Numbered from the stretch's first letter, positions 27,194 to 35,737 are shown. The stretch: 64,000 bases of DNA from Neomesorhizobium albiziae (GCF_900114255.1 NZ_FOSL01000002.1:434001-498000), one strand, 5' to 3'. Numbers and translations: made by a program. The notes: generated by a model from the sequence alone, not told the origin.

Positions 27194-28183
27194 TCAATAC
27201 GGGCAGGCGTTGTCCGACATGTAGTCATGTACGGTTATGGTGCCGGCGATGATGTCGGCCTTGGCCTTTTCGGCGGCAGCCTGCATTTCGGCCGTCACCA
27301 GGGCCTTGTTGTTGTCGTCCATGGCGTAGCCGACGCCGTCTTCCTTCAGGCCAAGGTTGTTGATGCCCGGCGTGAACTTGCCGTCTTTGGCGTCAGTGAA
27401 AGCGTTGTAGACGGCAACGTCGACGCGCTTGACCATCGAGGTCAGGATCTTGCCCGGCTGCAGGCCGTTCTGGTTGGAATCGACGCCAATGCCAAGCTTG
27501 CCGGCGTCAGCCGCCGCTTGCAGAACACCGACGCCGGTGCCACCGGCAGCCGCGTACAAGACGTCGGCGCCCTGGTCCATCTGCGACTTGGCGATTTCGC
27601 CGCCCTTGGTCGGATCGTTCCATGCGGCGGGCGTGTCGCCGGTCATGTTCTGGATGACCTCGGTCGCACCTGCAGCCTTGGCGCCGCCCACATAACCGCA
27701 GCCGAACTTGCGGATCAGCGGGATGTCCATGCCGCCGACGAAGCCGACCTTCTTGGACTTGGAGGCCATCGCGGCGAGCAGGCCGACGATATAGGAACCT
27801 TCCTGCTCCTTATAGACGACCGAGCGCACGTTTGGCTTGTCGACAACCATGTCGATGATGGCGAACTGCAGGTCCGGGAAGTCGGCTGAGACCTTTTCAA
27901 GCGCCGCAGCCCAGGAGAAGCCCGCCATGACGATCGGGTTATTGCCGTCTTCGGCAAATTTGCGCAGCGCCTGCTCGCGCTGGGCATCGTTCTGGATCTC
28001 GAAATCGCGATATTCGATGCCGGTTTCGGTCTTGAACTTCTCGGCGCCGTTGTAGGCTGCCTCGTTGAAGGATTTGTCGAACTTGCCGCCGAGATCGTAG
28101 ATGATCGCCGGCTTGATGTCCGCGGCCAAGGCCGAGGCGGACATTGCAGTGGCGGCCAGAAGGCCGAGAACAATACGCTTCAT
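27194..28183 (-). CDS. BMP-family ABC transporter substrate-binding protein
   Basis: A 329-residue periplasmic binding protein with a signal peptide (MKRIVLGLLAATAMSASALA). The family segments KPAIIYDLGGKFDKSFNEAAYNG and VGFVGGMDIPLIRKFGCGYVGG are typical of basic membrane protein/Med receptors for nucleosides or purines. There is no lipobox cysteine, as usual in Gram-negative members. No permease or ATPase gene is adjacent, so its transporter partners must be elsewhere. ATG 28183 gives the natural signal-peptide start. Confidence 0.92.
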   Translation of the reverse strand: MKRIVLGLLAATAMSASALAADIKPAIIYDLGGKFDKSFNEAAYNGAEKFKTETGIEYRDFEIQNDAQREQALRKFAEDGNNPIVMAGFSWAAALEKVSADFPDLQFAIIDMVVDKPNVRSVVYKEQEGSYIVGLLAAMASKSKKVGFVGGMDIPLIRKFGCGYVGGAKAAGATEVIQNMTGDTPAAWNDPTKGGEIAKSQMDQGADVLYAAAGGTGVGVLQAAADAGKLGIGVDSNQNGLQPGKILTSMVKRVDVAVYNAFTDAKDGKFTPGINNLGLKEDGVGYAMDDNNKALVTAEMQAAAEKAKADIIAGTITVHDYMSDNACPY

Positions 28184-28380
28184 GTGATCCACACCCTGTT
28201 GGTTATTTTTCCAATGGATGCCGCCGCAACCACGTTCCCCGGCTGCTCGGCGGCACATGGCGGGAGTATCCCTCCCGCTCATTGGACCAATCTGGCACGG
28301 CCACAAAGAAAATTCACGTGGAATTTTGACCTTTTGGAAAACCACGCCGCTGTTCCGGGCGGCGCGGTTAACGGCGTTTC

Positions 28381-29046
28381 TCAGGCCGATGCCGCCGCCG
28401 GAATCGCGCAGGCGACGCCGGTGCCCTTGAGACCGCAATAGCCGTAGGGATTTTTGGCCAGATATTGCTGGTGCTCGGCTTCCGCGAAGTAGAACTCGGG
28501 CGCCGCTTCGATTTCGGTGGTGATCTTGCCGCGACCGGCCTTCTTCAGTTCAGCCTCATAGGCATCGCGTGAGGCAATCGCTGCCTGATGCTGCGCGTCG
28601 CCATAGGTGTAGATCGTCGAGCGATATGTGGTGCCGACATCGTTGCCCTGGCGCATGCCTTGCGTGGGATCGTGCGCCTCCCAGAAAATCTTCAGGAGGT
28701 CGCTGTAGGAGACGATCTTCGGGTCGTAGACCACCAGCACCACTTCGGCGTGGCCGGTGAGACCGGTGCAGGTCTCCTGGTAGGTCGGGTTCGGCGTATG
28801 GCCGCCCGCATACCCAACCGCTGTGACCCAGACACCTTCGGTCTGCCAGAACAGGCGCTCAGCGCCCCAGAAGCAGCCAAGGCCGAACATCGCCACCTCC
28901 ATGCCCTCCGGGTGGGGACCCTTCAGCGGACGTTTGGATACATGATGTTTGCTTGCGGTGGGGATCGGGCTGGCGCGACCGGGCAGCGCTTCCTCGCGCT
29001 TCGGCAGATGGAGCTTCTTGTTCAGCATGTCGCTAAGGAAAAACAT
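28381..29046 (-). CDS. msrA: Methionine-S-sulfoxide reductase MsrA
   Basis: A 221-residue enzyme that reduces methionine-S-sulfoxide. The catalytic motif GLGCFWGAE (about 55-63) holds the nucleophilic Cys58, and the resolving region near [10 protein letters not shown] is at the C-terminus. An N-terminal extension of about 40 residues without a signal peptide precedes the domain, as in other rhizobial MsrA1 proteins. ATG 29046 has GGGAG upstream. It is cytoplasmic, unlike the exported MsrB in this window. Confidence 0.95.
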   Translation of the reverse strand: MFFLSDMLNKKLHLPKREEALPGRASPIPTASKHHVSKRPLKGPHPEGMEVAMFGLGCFWGAERLFWQTEGVWVTAVGYAGGHTPNPTYQETCTGLTGHAEVVLVVYDPKIVSYSDLLKIFWEAHDPTQGMRQGNDVGTTYRSTIYTYGDAQHQAAIASRDAYEAELKKAGRGKITTEIEAAPEFYFAEAEHQQYLAKNPYGYCGLKGTGVACAIPAAASA

Positions 29047-29121
29047 GCAATTCTCCCTTCGAGTTTTCGAGATCCAGGAGCGGATCAAACATCCGCCAAT
29101 TTCCGGCAATTTTCCGCCAAT

Positions 29122-29448
29122 TCAGGCTTCGATCGCGAAACGTCCTTGGCGGCGCCGGGACTTGTGCCCGATCGCGTAGAAAACCAGCGCCAAGAAACCG
29201 AAGACGACAAAGCCAGGCAGGCCGAGGATAAAAAGCGCAACCGGATCCCAGGCCAGGGCATGAATATAGTGACGCACACTTTGTTCTGCGAGGGCGAGCA
29301 TATCCGGCCAGGTTTCCGCCCAGCTTTCACCGAGCGGGGTGACAACCAGCGCCGACGCGGCGATGCTGCGCGTCGCGTCGACCACCGCCATTATGGTCGC
29401 TACCGACAGCGCCACAATGGCCAGAAGACGGAACATGAAACGCATCAT
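29122..29448 (-). CDS. Small two-helix membrane protein, unknown
   Basis: A 108-residue protein with a hydrophobic helix near the N-terminus ([18 protein letters not shown]) and another near the C-terminus ([23 protein letters not shown]). A short polar loop separates them, and the tail KSRRRQGRF is basic. I do not recognise a named family. ATG 29448 is preceded by AGG; an ATG one codon later is equally possible. It lies 75 bp upstream of msrA on the same strand and may be co-transcribed. Confidence 0.65.
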   Translation of the reverse strand: MMRFMFRLLAIVALSVATIMAVVDATRSIAASALVVTPLGESWAETWPDMLALAEQSVRHYIHALAWDPVALFILGLPGFVVFGFLALVFYAIGHKSRRRQGRFAIEA

Positions 29449-29761
29449 GCCAGCACCTAAGTTTCCGGATTCGCCCGGTTTTTCGGCCCAAGACATAGGA
29501 CCGCCAACCCATCCGCGCAATTGTCACACGCGAATTTGACCGCTTGGTGACCGGCATCAAGCCAGCTGCATACGCCCGCGACCGACGCGCCAGAAGACGA
29601 AGGAACCGCCCGGCGGAACCGATGTCAAGCGGCAGACATCTCTGCTTTTCCATCGCGCGGACGCGTTTGCTGGCAAAAGATACGCATGCCACGGCTTGGC
29701 ATTTGGCGAACTATCGACTAGATGAGCCCCGGCGCACCGTCAGCGATGATGCTGCGCCCAC

Positions 29762-29851
29762 GGAGAGGTGGCCGAGTGGTTGAAGGCGCACGCCTGGAAA
29801 GTGTGTTTACGGGAGACCGTAACGCGGGTTCGAATCCCGCTCTCTCCGCCA
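29762..29851 (+). tRNA. tRNA-Ser (GGA)
   Basis: A 90-nt cloverleaf with acceptor GGAGAGG paired to TCTCTCC, a D arm with GCCGAGTGGTTGAAGGC, anticodon loop CTGGAAA (anticodon GGA), a long class II variable arm (TTTACGGGAGACCGTAA), T arm GCGGGTTCGAATCCCGC, discriminator G and encoded CCA. A T run begins two bases after CCA and may end transcription. It reads UCC/UCU serine codons. Confidence 0.97.
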
Positions 29852-30035
29852 GATTTTTTCTCTTTATAGCCTGATAGGACTGCAGCGTCGTTGGCCAAGC
29901 GGGTGCGAACCCGCAATTGACCGCGCTCGCCTCCAGACTTCCCCATGACCGCATCAGGCTTTGTCCTGCGACAATCCTGCACAACGGATGCGCAGTTCAG
30001 TTGGTTGCCGAATCAATGGGCAAGGTTTAAATTGA

Positions 30036-30110
30036 AAATGCGATCCACCTCCTCCCGGATCGCGCGTAAATAGCCCGCCGAACCTCCTCCCTCGGCGGGC
30101 TTTTTCTTTT
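30036..30110 (+). ncRNA. Cuckoo/CcsR-like anti-Shine-Dalgarno small RNA, copy 1
   Basis: There are two consecutive hairpins, each with the same 10-nt loop ACCTCCTCCC. The first stem is GCGATCC/GGATCGC (30040-30046/30057-30063) and the second is AGCCCGCCGA/TCGGCGGGCT (30072-30081/30092-30101), followed by TTTTCTTTT as terminator. Exposed CCUCCUCCC loops that mimic the anti-SD of 16S rRNA define the alphaproteobacterial cuckoo/CcsR (and alpha-r14-like) sRNAs, which act in stress adaptation. A possible promoter is TTGGTT (30001) and GTTTAA (30025). A second copy lies 1 kb downstream. Confidence 0.8.
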
Positions 30111-30214
30111 ATTCCGAACAATAGTGGCCTGCCGACCAGGCCGCGCAGGCGCCGCCGCTCAGACGGCGCCCGGGGTGTCGCGTGAAAGCACGACGTGATG
30201 ACGCGGTTTCGCGG

Positions 30215-30382
30215 TCAGGGGCGCCCCAAAGCGTTCAAGGTGGTTCCGTAGCTGGGGGCGGTGCACAATCCGGCATCTTGGGCCGATTGCGAGCATTGGC
30301 CGCTGTATTGCATGGGAGAGGTCTGGCAACCGGCCAGGGCGGAAAACACAAAAAGAGAGGCAAGCACCAAATATTTGCGCAT
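30215..30382 (-). CDS. 55-residue small lipoprotein
   Basis: A short gene starting at ATG 30382 with GAGGGA 9 bases upstream. The product has an 18-residue signal (MRKYLVLASLFVFSALAG) with lipobox LAGC, Cys19 being the lipidated residue. A 36-residue mature part has two further cysteines (Cys30, Cys40). The entericidin-like size suggests a small envelope lipoprotein, but no family is recognised. It lies between the two anti-SD small RNAs and is divergent from a second lipoprotein. Confidence 0.7.
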   Translation of the reverse strand: MRKYLVLASLFVFSALAGCQTSPMQYSGQCSQSAQDAGLCTAPSYGTTLNALGRP

Positions 30383-30606
30383 TTAATTCCCTCGTCTGTC
30401 CAATCCCCGCTATCCCATCGCGATGCTATCACACGACCTGTGCCCCTTCCATTCCACCAAAGATGGCAGTCCGGCGCGGCCACGCGCGACCGCTGCCTCG
30501 ACGGGCTGTGACAGGGCGAAACAAATCATGAATATGGAACCTATTGGCTATCCGGCGCGTAATTGTGCGATAGGACCCAAAGGGGGCGTTGAATGGAGAG
30601 TGAAAA

Positions 30607-30927
30607 ATGAGATTTCGTAACGCTACGATCGCCGCTGCGGCGCTGATGGCCATGGCGCTTGCCGGCTGCGCTGCGACAGAGCAGCAGCAACGCGCCGGCA
30701 CCGGTGCGCTGATTGGCGCGGGAGCCGGCGCCTTGGCGGGCCAGGCGATCGGCGGCGACACAAGGAGCACCGTCATCGGGGCCGCCGGTGGCGCGCTCCT
30801 GGGTGCAGCAGTCGGAACGGCGACCACGCCGCAGCGTCGCGGCGGCGAAATGTGCCGCTATCGCGGCTCGGATGGCCGCGTTTACGTCGCCGAGTGCGAC
30901 GAACGCTATTATAGCGGCAACTATTAA
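30607..30927 (+). CDS. Glycine-zipper outer-membrane lipoprotein
   Basis: A 106-residue lipoprotein with a signal ending MALAGC (lipobox Cys21) and a glycine-zipper region (GTGALIGAGAGALAGQAIGG then GAAGGALLGAAVG, about 31-70). This resembles the SlyB/YMGG-type two-helix membrane segment. The C-terminal RGGEMCRYRGSDGRVYVAECDERYY has two cysteines. Such proteins stabilise the outer membrane or respond to stress. GAGAG lies upstream of ATG 30607. It is flanked by the two anti-SD RNAs. Confidence 0.85.
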   Translation: MRFRNATIAAAALMAMALAGCAATEQQQRAGTGALIGAGAGALAGQAIGGDTRSTVIGAAGGALLGAAVGTATTPQRRGGEMCRYRGSDGRVYVAECDERYYSGNY

Positions 30928-31068
30928 GACCCGGACCAACCGCAGCATGTCCCTGGTGGGAGGGCTGCGGCCATTGGTTCCATGCGCATGCATGGAGGAC
31001 AGAGATGCCCGCGAAGCGGGATAATCTGTCCTGCGACATTCTGCGCGCCGAAGCACCCGGCGAAACGA

Positions 31069-31096
31069 TTGTCGGACCGTCATAGCGTTCCCATAT
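31069..31096 (+). promoter_or_regulatory. Possible RpoH-type promoter for sRNA copy 2
   Basis: CCCATAT (31090-31096) equals the heat-shock sigma -10 form CCCATnT. A weak -35, TTGTCG (31069-31074), lies 16 bases before CCATAT. The predicted start, near 31103, coincides with the first hairpin of the second anti-SD RNA. Related RNAs in Rhodobacter are transcribed by RpoH-type sigma factors, which supports the reading. Confidence 0.4.
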
Positions 31097-31099
31097 GAG

Positions 31100-31171
31100 C
31101 CTTGCGGTCATCCCCTCCCAGACCGCACCCAGATAGCCCGCCGAACCTCCTCCTTCGGCGGGCTTTCTTTT
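31100..31171 (+). ncRNA. Cuckoo/CcsR-like anti-Shine-Dalgarno small RNA, copy 2
   Basis: Same two-hairpin plan as copy 1. Stem TGCGGTC/GACCGCA (31103-31109/31121-31127) has loop ATCCCCTCCCA. Stem AGCCCGCCGAA/TTCGGCGGGCT (31135-31145/31154-31164) has loop CCTCCTCC and is followed by TTCTTTTTC as terminator. The second hairpin is almost identical to that of copy 1, while the first has diverged in its stem but keeps a C-rich loop, as expected if loops are under selection. Confidence 0.75.
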
Positions 31172-31286
31172 TCGTGGGCATTCCGGGTCTGGCCGGGACC
31201 TGCCTCGTCGCCGCCAACATATCGCCGCGCTACGCCCTCGTCCGTCCTGCCGTTCGGGCGGTTCCAGTCTGTGCATCGTAACAAAA

Positions 31287-31315
31287 CTGACATTGAACCG
31301 ACATCGCGCCTTCAT
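31287..31315 (+). promoter_or_regulatory. Pho box (PhoB site) upstream of phnC
   Basis: Three direct 7-mers have an exact 11-bp period: CTGACAT (31287-31293), CCGACAT (31298-31304) and CCTTCAT (31309-31315). This fits the PhoB consensus CTGTCAT-N4-CTGTCAT. A weak -10, TCTAGG, follows about 9 bp later. It lies 60 bp upstream of phnC, so phosphate starvation should turn on the phosphonate uptake operon. Confidence 0.7.
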
Positions 31316-31374
31316 GCCGCTGGTCTAGGCCATCCCGGGAAACGCGGAAAACCGCGACGGACAGGGAAGTCGTC

Positions 31375-32217
31375 ATGCTCGAAATTCGCGACGTAACGCG
31401 CCGCTTCGGCAAGAACATTGCCGTCAACGGCGTCGCGCTGGAAATCCCGCAAGGCCAGATGGTCGGCATCATCGGCCGTTCCGGCGCCGGCAAGTCGACC
31501 CTTCTCAGAATGATCAACCGTCTCATCGATCCCAGCCAGGGGTCGATTTTTTTTGACGGCTCGGAAGTGTCCGCGTTGCGCGGTTCGACGCTGCGACGCT
31601 GGCAACGCGATTGCGCCATGATCTTCCAGCAGTTCAATCTGGTGCCGCGCCTCGATGTGCTGACCAATGTGCTGCTCGGCCGCCTCAATCATCGCTCGAC
31701 CGCGCTTAACCTGCTCAGCATCTTTTCCCGCGAGGAACGCGCGCAAGCGATCGCGGCGCTGGAGCGGCTCGACATCGCCCGCACCGCGCTGCAGGCAGCC
31801 GGCACGCTGTCGGGCGGCCAGCAGCAACGCGTGGCGATCGCGCGCGCCCTGATGCAGCAGCCGCGGATGATCCTGGCCGACGAACCGATCGCGTCGCTCG
31901 ACCCGCTCAACGCCAAAGTGGTGATGGACGCGCTGCAGGACATCAACCTGCGCGAAGGCATCACCGTCATCACCAACCTCCATACGCTGGATACGGCGCG
32001 TGCCTATTGCAGCCGCATCATCGGCATGGCCGGCGGCAAGGTGGTGTTCGACGGCGCTCCGGAAGAGCTCACCCGCGACGCCGTCCGCATGGTCTACGGC
32101 GCCGACGGCGATGGTTCGGAGATTTCCGAGGCGATCACCTCGACCAGCATTCGCGTGCACAAGCCGAAACTGCCAGCATCCGCCGGACCCTTGCAGCCCG
32201 CCCTCGAGCGGCTCTGA
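31375..32217 (+). CDS. phnC: Phosphonate ABC transporter ATP-binding protein PhnC
   Basis: A 280-residue ABC ATPase that powers phosphonate import. Walker A is GRSGAGKST (about 35-43), the signature is [14 protein letters not shown] (about 143-156), and Walker B is [12 protein letters not shown]. The PhnC-typical insert around [25 protein letters not shown] is present. It is the first gene of phnCDEE-DUF1045-phnMN, behind the Pho box. Confidence 0.97.
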   Translation: MLEIRDVTRRFGKNIAVNGVALEIPQGQMVGIIGRSGAGKSTLLRMINRLIDPSQGSIFFDGSEVSALRGSTLRRWQRDCAMIFQQFNLVPRLDVLTNVLLGRLNHRSTALNLLSIFSREERAQAIAALERLDIARTALQAAGTLSGGQQQRVAIARALMQQPRMILADEPIASLDPLNAKVVMDALQDINLREGITVITNLHTLDTARAYCSRIIGMAGGKVVFDGAPEELTRDAVRMVYGADGDGSEISEAITSTSIRVHKPKLPASAGPLQPALERL

Positions 32218-32303
32218 GCCTCCGGGATCGTCTCGCCCGCGTCACGGGCTGTCTCAACGCATGAACAGGGCCGGCATCAGCCGGCGTCAACAGGAGAAAC
32301 ATC

Positions 32304-33215
32304 ATGTTCAGGAAAGCACTTCTCGGCGCCGTATCGCTCGCCGTGCTCGCCATCGGCTCGGCCCAGGCCGCCGACCTCAAGGAATTCCGCATCGGCCTGA
32401 TCGGCGGCGAGAACGAAGCCGATCGCCTGCGCAACTTCCAGTGCCTCGTCGACCAGCTTCCGGCCGCGCTCGGCGTCGAGAAGGTTTCACTGTTCCCGGC
32501 CGCCGATTATGACGGCACCATCCAGGGCCTGCTCGGCGGCACGCTGGACTATGCCGAGCTCGGCGCCTCGGGTTACGCCAAGATCTACCTTGAGAACAAG
32601 GACGCCGTGGAGCCTATCCTGACCACGGTGCAGACCGACGGCGCCACCGGCTATTATACGATCATGGTCGCCAAGAAGGATTCCGGCATCACCAAGCTGG
32701 AGGACATCAAGGGCAAGAAGCTTGGCTTCGCCGACCCGGATTCGACCTCGGGCTACCTGATTCCGGTCACCGCGCTGCCGAAGGATCTCGGTGGCGTCGC
32801 CGTCAAGGATTATGTCGCCGAGACCGGCTTCGGCGGCGGCCACGAAAACCTCGTGCTGGAAGTGCTGAAAGGCACCTTCGACGTCGGCACCACCTTCGGC
32901 TCGGGCGTCGGCGAGTTCAAGGACGGCTACACCTCCGGCAATCTGAAGAAGATGGTCGACAAGGGCATCCTCGACATGGACGATCTCGTCGAGATCTGGA
33001 AGTCGCCGCTGATCCCGAACGGCCCGATCGTCGTGCGCACCTCGCTCGACGCCGACATCAAGGCCAAGTTCAAGGACTATATGATGAAGCTGCCGGAAAC
33101 CGACGCGGCCTGCTTCTCCGCCATCCAGGGCGGCGACTTCAAGGGCTTCACCGAGGTGACCCCGGAATTCTACCAGCCGATCATCGACGCCCGCAAAGCC
33201 CAGATCGGCTCGTAA
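32304..33215 (+). CDS. phnD: Phosphonate ABC transporter binding protein PhnD
   Basis: A 303-residue periplasmic phosphonate receptor. The signal peptide ends SAQA (residue about 22). The type II binding fold carries FRIGLIGGENEADRL and LGFADPDSTSGYLIPV (about 138-153), the Ser/Thr-rich loop that binds the phosphonate oxygens. The gap to phnC holds two short hairpins (GCCCG...CGGGC and GCCGGCatcaGCCGGC, about 32236-32280), which may stabilise the downstream mRNA, since binding proteins are needed in excess. AGGAG lies 6 bases upstream of the ATG. Confidence 0.96.
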   Translation: MFRKALLGAVSLAVLAIGSAQAADLKEFRIGLIGGENEADRLRNFQCLVDQLPAALGVEKVSLFPAADYDGTIQGLLGGTLDYAELGASGYAKIYLENKDAVEPILTTVQTDGATGYYTIMVAKKDSGITKLEDIKGKKLGFADPDSTSGYLIPVTALPKDLGGVAVKDYVAETGFGGGHENLVLEVLKGTFDVGTTFGSGVGEFKDGYTSGNLKKMVDKGILDMDDLVEIWKSPLIPNGPIVVRTSLDADIKAKFKDYMMKLPETDAACFSAIQGGDFKGFTEVTPEFYQPIIDARKAQIGS

Positions 33216-33231
33216 GGCATCAGGCAGTAAA

Positions 33232-33267
33232 GACGCGTCGCGCAGCCATCAGGCTCCGCGGCGCGTC
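33232..33267 (+). other. Stable hairpin between phnD and phnE
   Basis: GACGCG (33232-33237) pairs with CGCGTC (33262-33267), extended by CGCG/CGCG inside. It lies 17 bp after the phnD stop and 5 bp before the phnE ATG, with no U tract. It probably protects phnD mRNA from 3' decay and lowers phnE translation, as is common after binding-protein genes. Confidence 0.45.
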
Positions 33268-33272
33268 ACTTT

Positions 33273-34253
33273 ATGAAGATGGCCATGTCAACCACAATCA
33301 CCAGCCCCACCCTCTCGGAAGCCGGCCTTGCAGTCGAGCGCCACTGGCGGGAGTTGGCGACGCGCCGCCGCCTCTACACGCTTGGCGGCCTGCTCTTCAT
33401 GATCGTGGCGATGTCGGGCTCGTTGTGGTTTGCCAATGAGAGCAACGCCGGCAAGTTCTGGGATCGGCTGCCGCATCTCTTCGACTTCATCGACCAGATG
33501 ATCCCGCGTGACGGCTGGGAAGTCTGGCGCGCGCTGTTCGACCTGCCGTCGCCCTATGCCGACGGCAGCCTGAAGTACGATTATCCGGAAGGCCGGATGT
33601 ACATCACCAGTACACTCTACGTGCCGGAATATGTCTACAAGATGCTGGAAACCATCAACATCGCGCTGGTCTCCACGCTGATCGGCTTCGGCTTCGGCTT
33701 CGTGCTCTGCTTCCTTGCCGCTTCCAACATCGTCACCCAGCGCTGGCTGCGTTTCTTCGTGCGGCGTTTCCTCGAAATCCTGCGCGCCTTTCCGGAGATC
33801 GTGATTGCCGGCTTCTTCCTGGCGATCCTGTCGATCGGTCCCATCCCGGCGATCATTGCGGTGTCGATCCACACCGTCGGTGCGCTCGGCAAGATGTTCT
33901 TCGAAGTCGTGGAGAATGCCGACATGCGGCCCGACGAAGGCCTGCGCGCCGCCGGCGGCAACTGGGTCGAGCGGGTGTGGTTCGGCATCGTGCCGCAGGT
34001 GATGCCCAATTTCCTGAGCTATGCGCTTCTGCGGCTGGAGATCAATGTGCGGGCCTCAACCATCATAGGCGCGGTGGGCGGAGGCGGCATCGGCGAAGTG
34101 CTGCGCCTGTCGATCAGTCGCACACATGAGGCCAAGACGCTGGCGATCATCTTGCTCCTCCTGCTCACCATCATCGGCGTCGACCAGTTTTCCGCCTGGC
34201 TGCGCAAAAAGCTGGTCGGCCAACAAGCCTTCGCCTTCGGCCGTGGGGATTGA
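33273..34253 (+). CDS. phnE: Phosphonate ABC transporter permease PhnE (first)
   Basis: A 326-residue inner-membrane permease. The N-terminal helix is RLYTLGGLLFMIVAMSGSLWF (about 35-55) and the permease domain begins near 125. The EAA loop coupling to PhnC is AGGNWVERVWFGIVPQVMPNFL, followed by RASTIIGAVGGGGIG. An alternative ATG at 33285 (MSTTITSP) is possible; neither has a strong Shine-Dalgarno. It pairs with a second PhnE 4 bp downstream. Confidence 0.95.
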   Translation: MKMAMSTTITSPTLSEAGLAVERHWRELATRRRLYTLGGLLFMIVAMSGSLWFANESNAGKFWDRLPHLFDFIDQMIPRDGWEVWRALFDLPSPYADGSLKYDYPEGRMYITSTLYVPEYVYKMLETINIALVSTLIGFGFGFVLCFLAASNIVTQRWLRFFVRRFLEILRAFPEIVIAGFFLAILSIGPIPAIIAVSIHTVGALGKMFFEVVENADMRPDEGLRAAGGNWVERVWFGIVPQVMPNFLSYALLRLEINVRASTIIGAVGGGGIGEVLRLSISRTHEAKTLAIILLLLLTIIGVDQFSAWLRKKLVGQQAFAFGRGD

Positions 34254-34257
34254 CACC

Positions 34258-35640
34258 ATGACAACCCTGACCGCCGAACAGATCGACGACATTTCAAAAC
34301 GCCATCCGGAAGTGTTTGCCGGCTCGCAGCGCAAGCGGCTCACCGCATGGCTGGTCGGCGCCGGCATCGCCGCCTACCTGGTCTTCGCCTGGTGGTTCTT
34401 TGCAGTTGGGTCGGTTCTCGCCGGCGGCAATTGGGGCATCGCCGGCGTCTATCTCGCCGACTGGGTTTCCTACGAAATCCGTCCGGAGATCGAGTTCGAC
34501 GGCGACCGCCTGGAGATCAGCTATCCGCGTTTCTCGTCCTACCGCGCGGACCGCCAGCCGGACTGGATCCGGATCGAGCCCGTGGAGCGCGAAGAGCCAG
34601 GCGCCAAGGCTCCGGCAAAACGCGCCATCATCAACATCGGCGGCGCCAACACGATCGACGTAACCCCCGGCCAGGTCGTCGTGACGCGCGGCGCCGAGAC
34701 GCTGGTCGTCGATGTCATACAAGGCAAAAGCGCCATCGCGCGGACCGCCTTGCCGACATGGGCGACGCAAAGGTCGGCGGGCGACAAGATCACTGTCGAT
34801 TTCGGCTTCACGGGCAGCGCACAGATCGACGCCGACGATGTGAATATCCGGCACCGCTTCTTCGGCTGGGAAAATTTTGTCTTCGATGGACATTCGCCGT
34901 TCTGGGGCAAACCGGCCGGCGAAGTGTTTTGGCTGATTGTCTCCGGCCCGCGCCTCCAGCCCGAAATGTCGAATGCGGCGCTCGCCTGGAACAACATCTG
35001 GAACAATTCCGAATGGCAGCACGGCGACGTCTGGACGAAGCTCCTGCAGACCATCGTCATGGCCTTCGTCGGCACGGTCTTCGCATCGCTTCTGGCGTTC
35101 CCGCTGGCTTTCGCGGCGGCCCGCAACATCACGCCGAACCGCTTCACCAACCAGCTGTTCAAGCGCTTCTTCGATTTCCTGCGCTCCGTCGACATGCTGA
35201 TCTGGGCGCTGTTCTTCACCCGCGCCTTCGGACCAGGCCCGCTGGCGGGCATCTCGGCAATCTTCTTCACAGACACCGGCACGTTCGGGAAACTCTATTC
35301 CGAGGCGCTCGAAAACATCGACGACAAGCAGCGCGAGGGCATCCGCTCGGTGGGCGCGGCTCCCGCGCTGGTGCAGCGCTACGGCGTGGTGCCGCAGGTG
35401 CTGCCGGTGTTCCTCAGCCAGTCGCTCTATTTCTGGGAATCGAACACCCGCTCGGCCACCATCATCGGCGCCGTCGGCGCAGGCGGCATCGGCCTCAAAC
35501 TCTGGGAAGCCATGCGCACCAATTCCGACTGGGAAAACGTCGCCTACATGGTGCTCCTGATCTTGGTCGTCGTCTTCATCTTCGACAACATCTCGAACGC
35601 CTTGCGGCAGCGCCTGATCGGGCGGACGGTAATCGACTGA
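34258..35640 (+). CDS. phnE2: Phosphonate ABC transporter permease PhnE (second, extended)
   Basis: A 460-residue permease, about 130-180 residues longer than usual PhnE. After the first membrane helix (WLVGAGIAAYLVFAWWFFAVG, about 31-51) there is a soluble insert of roughly 200 residues (about 70-250) with beta-rich character (ITVDFGFTGSAQIDADDVNIRHRF). The permease core follows, with EAA loop VGAAPALVQRYGVVPQVLPVFL and RSATIIGAVGAGGIG. The insert would face the periplasm. It is part of a PhnE1/PhnE2 heterodimer. Confidence 0.93.
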   Translation: MTTLTAEQIDDISKRHPEVFAGSQRKRLTAWLVGAGIAAYLVFAWWFFAVGSVLAGGNWGIAGVYLADWVSYEIRPEIEFDGDRLEISYPRFSSYRADRQPDWIRIEPVEREEPGAKAPAKRAIINIGGANTIDVTPGQVVVTRGAETLVVDVIQGKSAIARTALPTWATQRSAGDKITVDFGFTGSAQIDADDVNIRHRFFGWENFVFDGHSPFWGKPAGEVFWLIVSGPRLQPEMSNAALAWNNIWNNSEWQHGDVWTKLLQTIVMAFVGTVFASLLAFPLAFAAARNITPNRFTNQLFKRFFDFLRSVDMLIWALFFTRAFGPGPLAGISAIFFTDTGTFGKLYSEALENIDDKQREGIRSVGAAPALVQRYGVVPQVLPVFLSQSLYFWESNTRSATIIGAVGAGGIGLKLWEAMRTNSDWENVAYMVLLILVVVFIFDNISNALRQRLIGRTVID

Positions 35641-35737
35641 TCGCCGGGCAACACGAGTTGGATCACGGAAAAGCCACGGCTGCTTCGTGATTCTGTCATG
35701 CAAATCGCCTATGCCATCGGCCTGGCGAGGAAACGCG

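Noticed and set aside
28184-28380. Purine riboswitch before the BMP-protein gene
   Set aside because: No three-way junction with the conserved loop sequences could be found.
29852-30030. Second tRNA or tRNA remnant after tRNA-Ser
   Set aside because: A GGGTGCGAACCC stretch resembles a T arm, but no acceptor or anticodon arm can be built around it.
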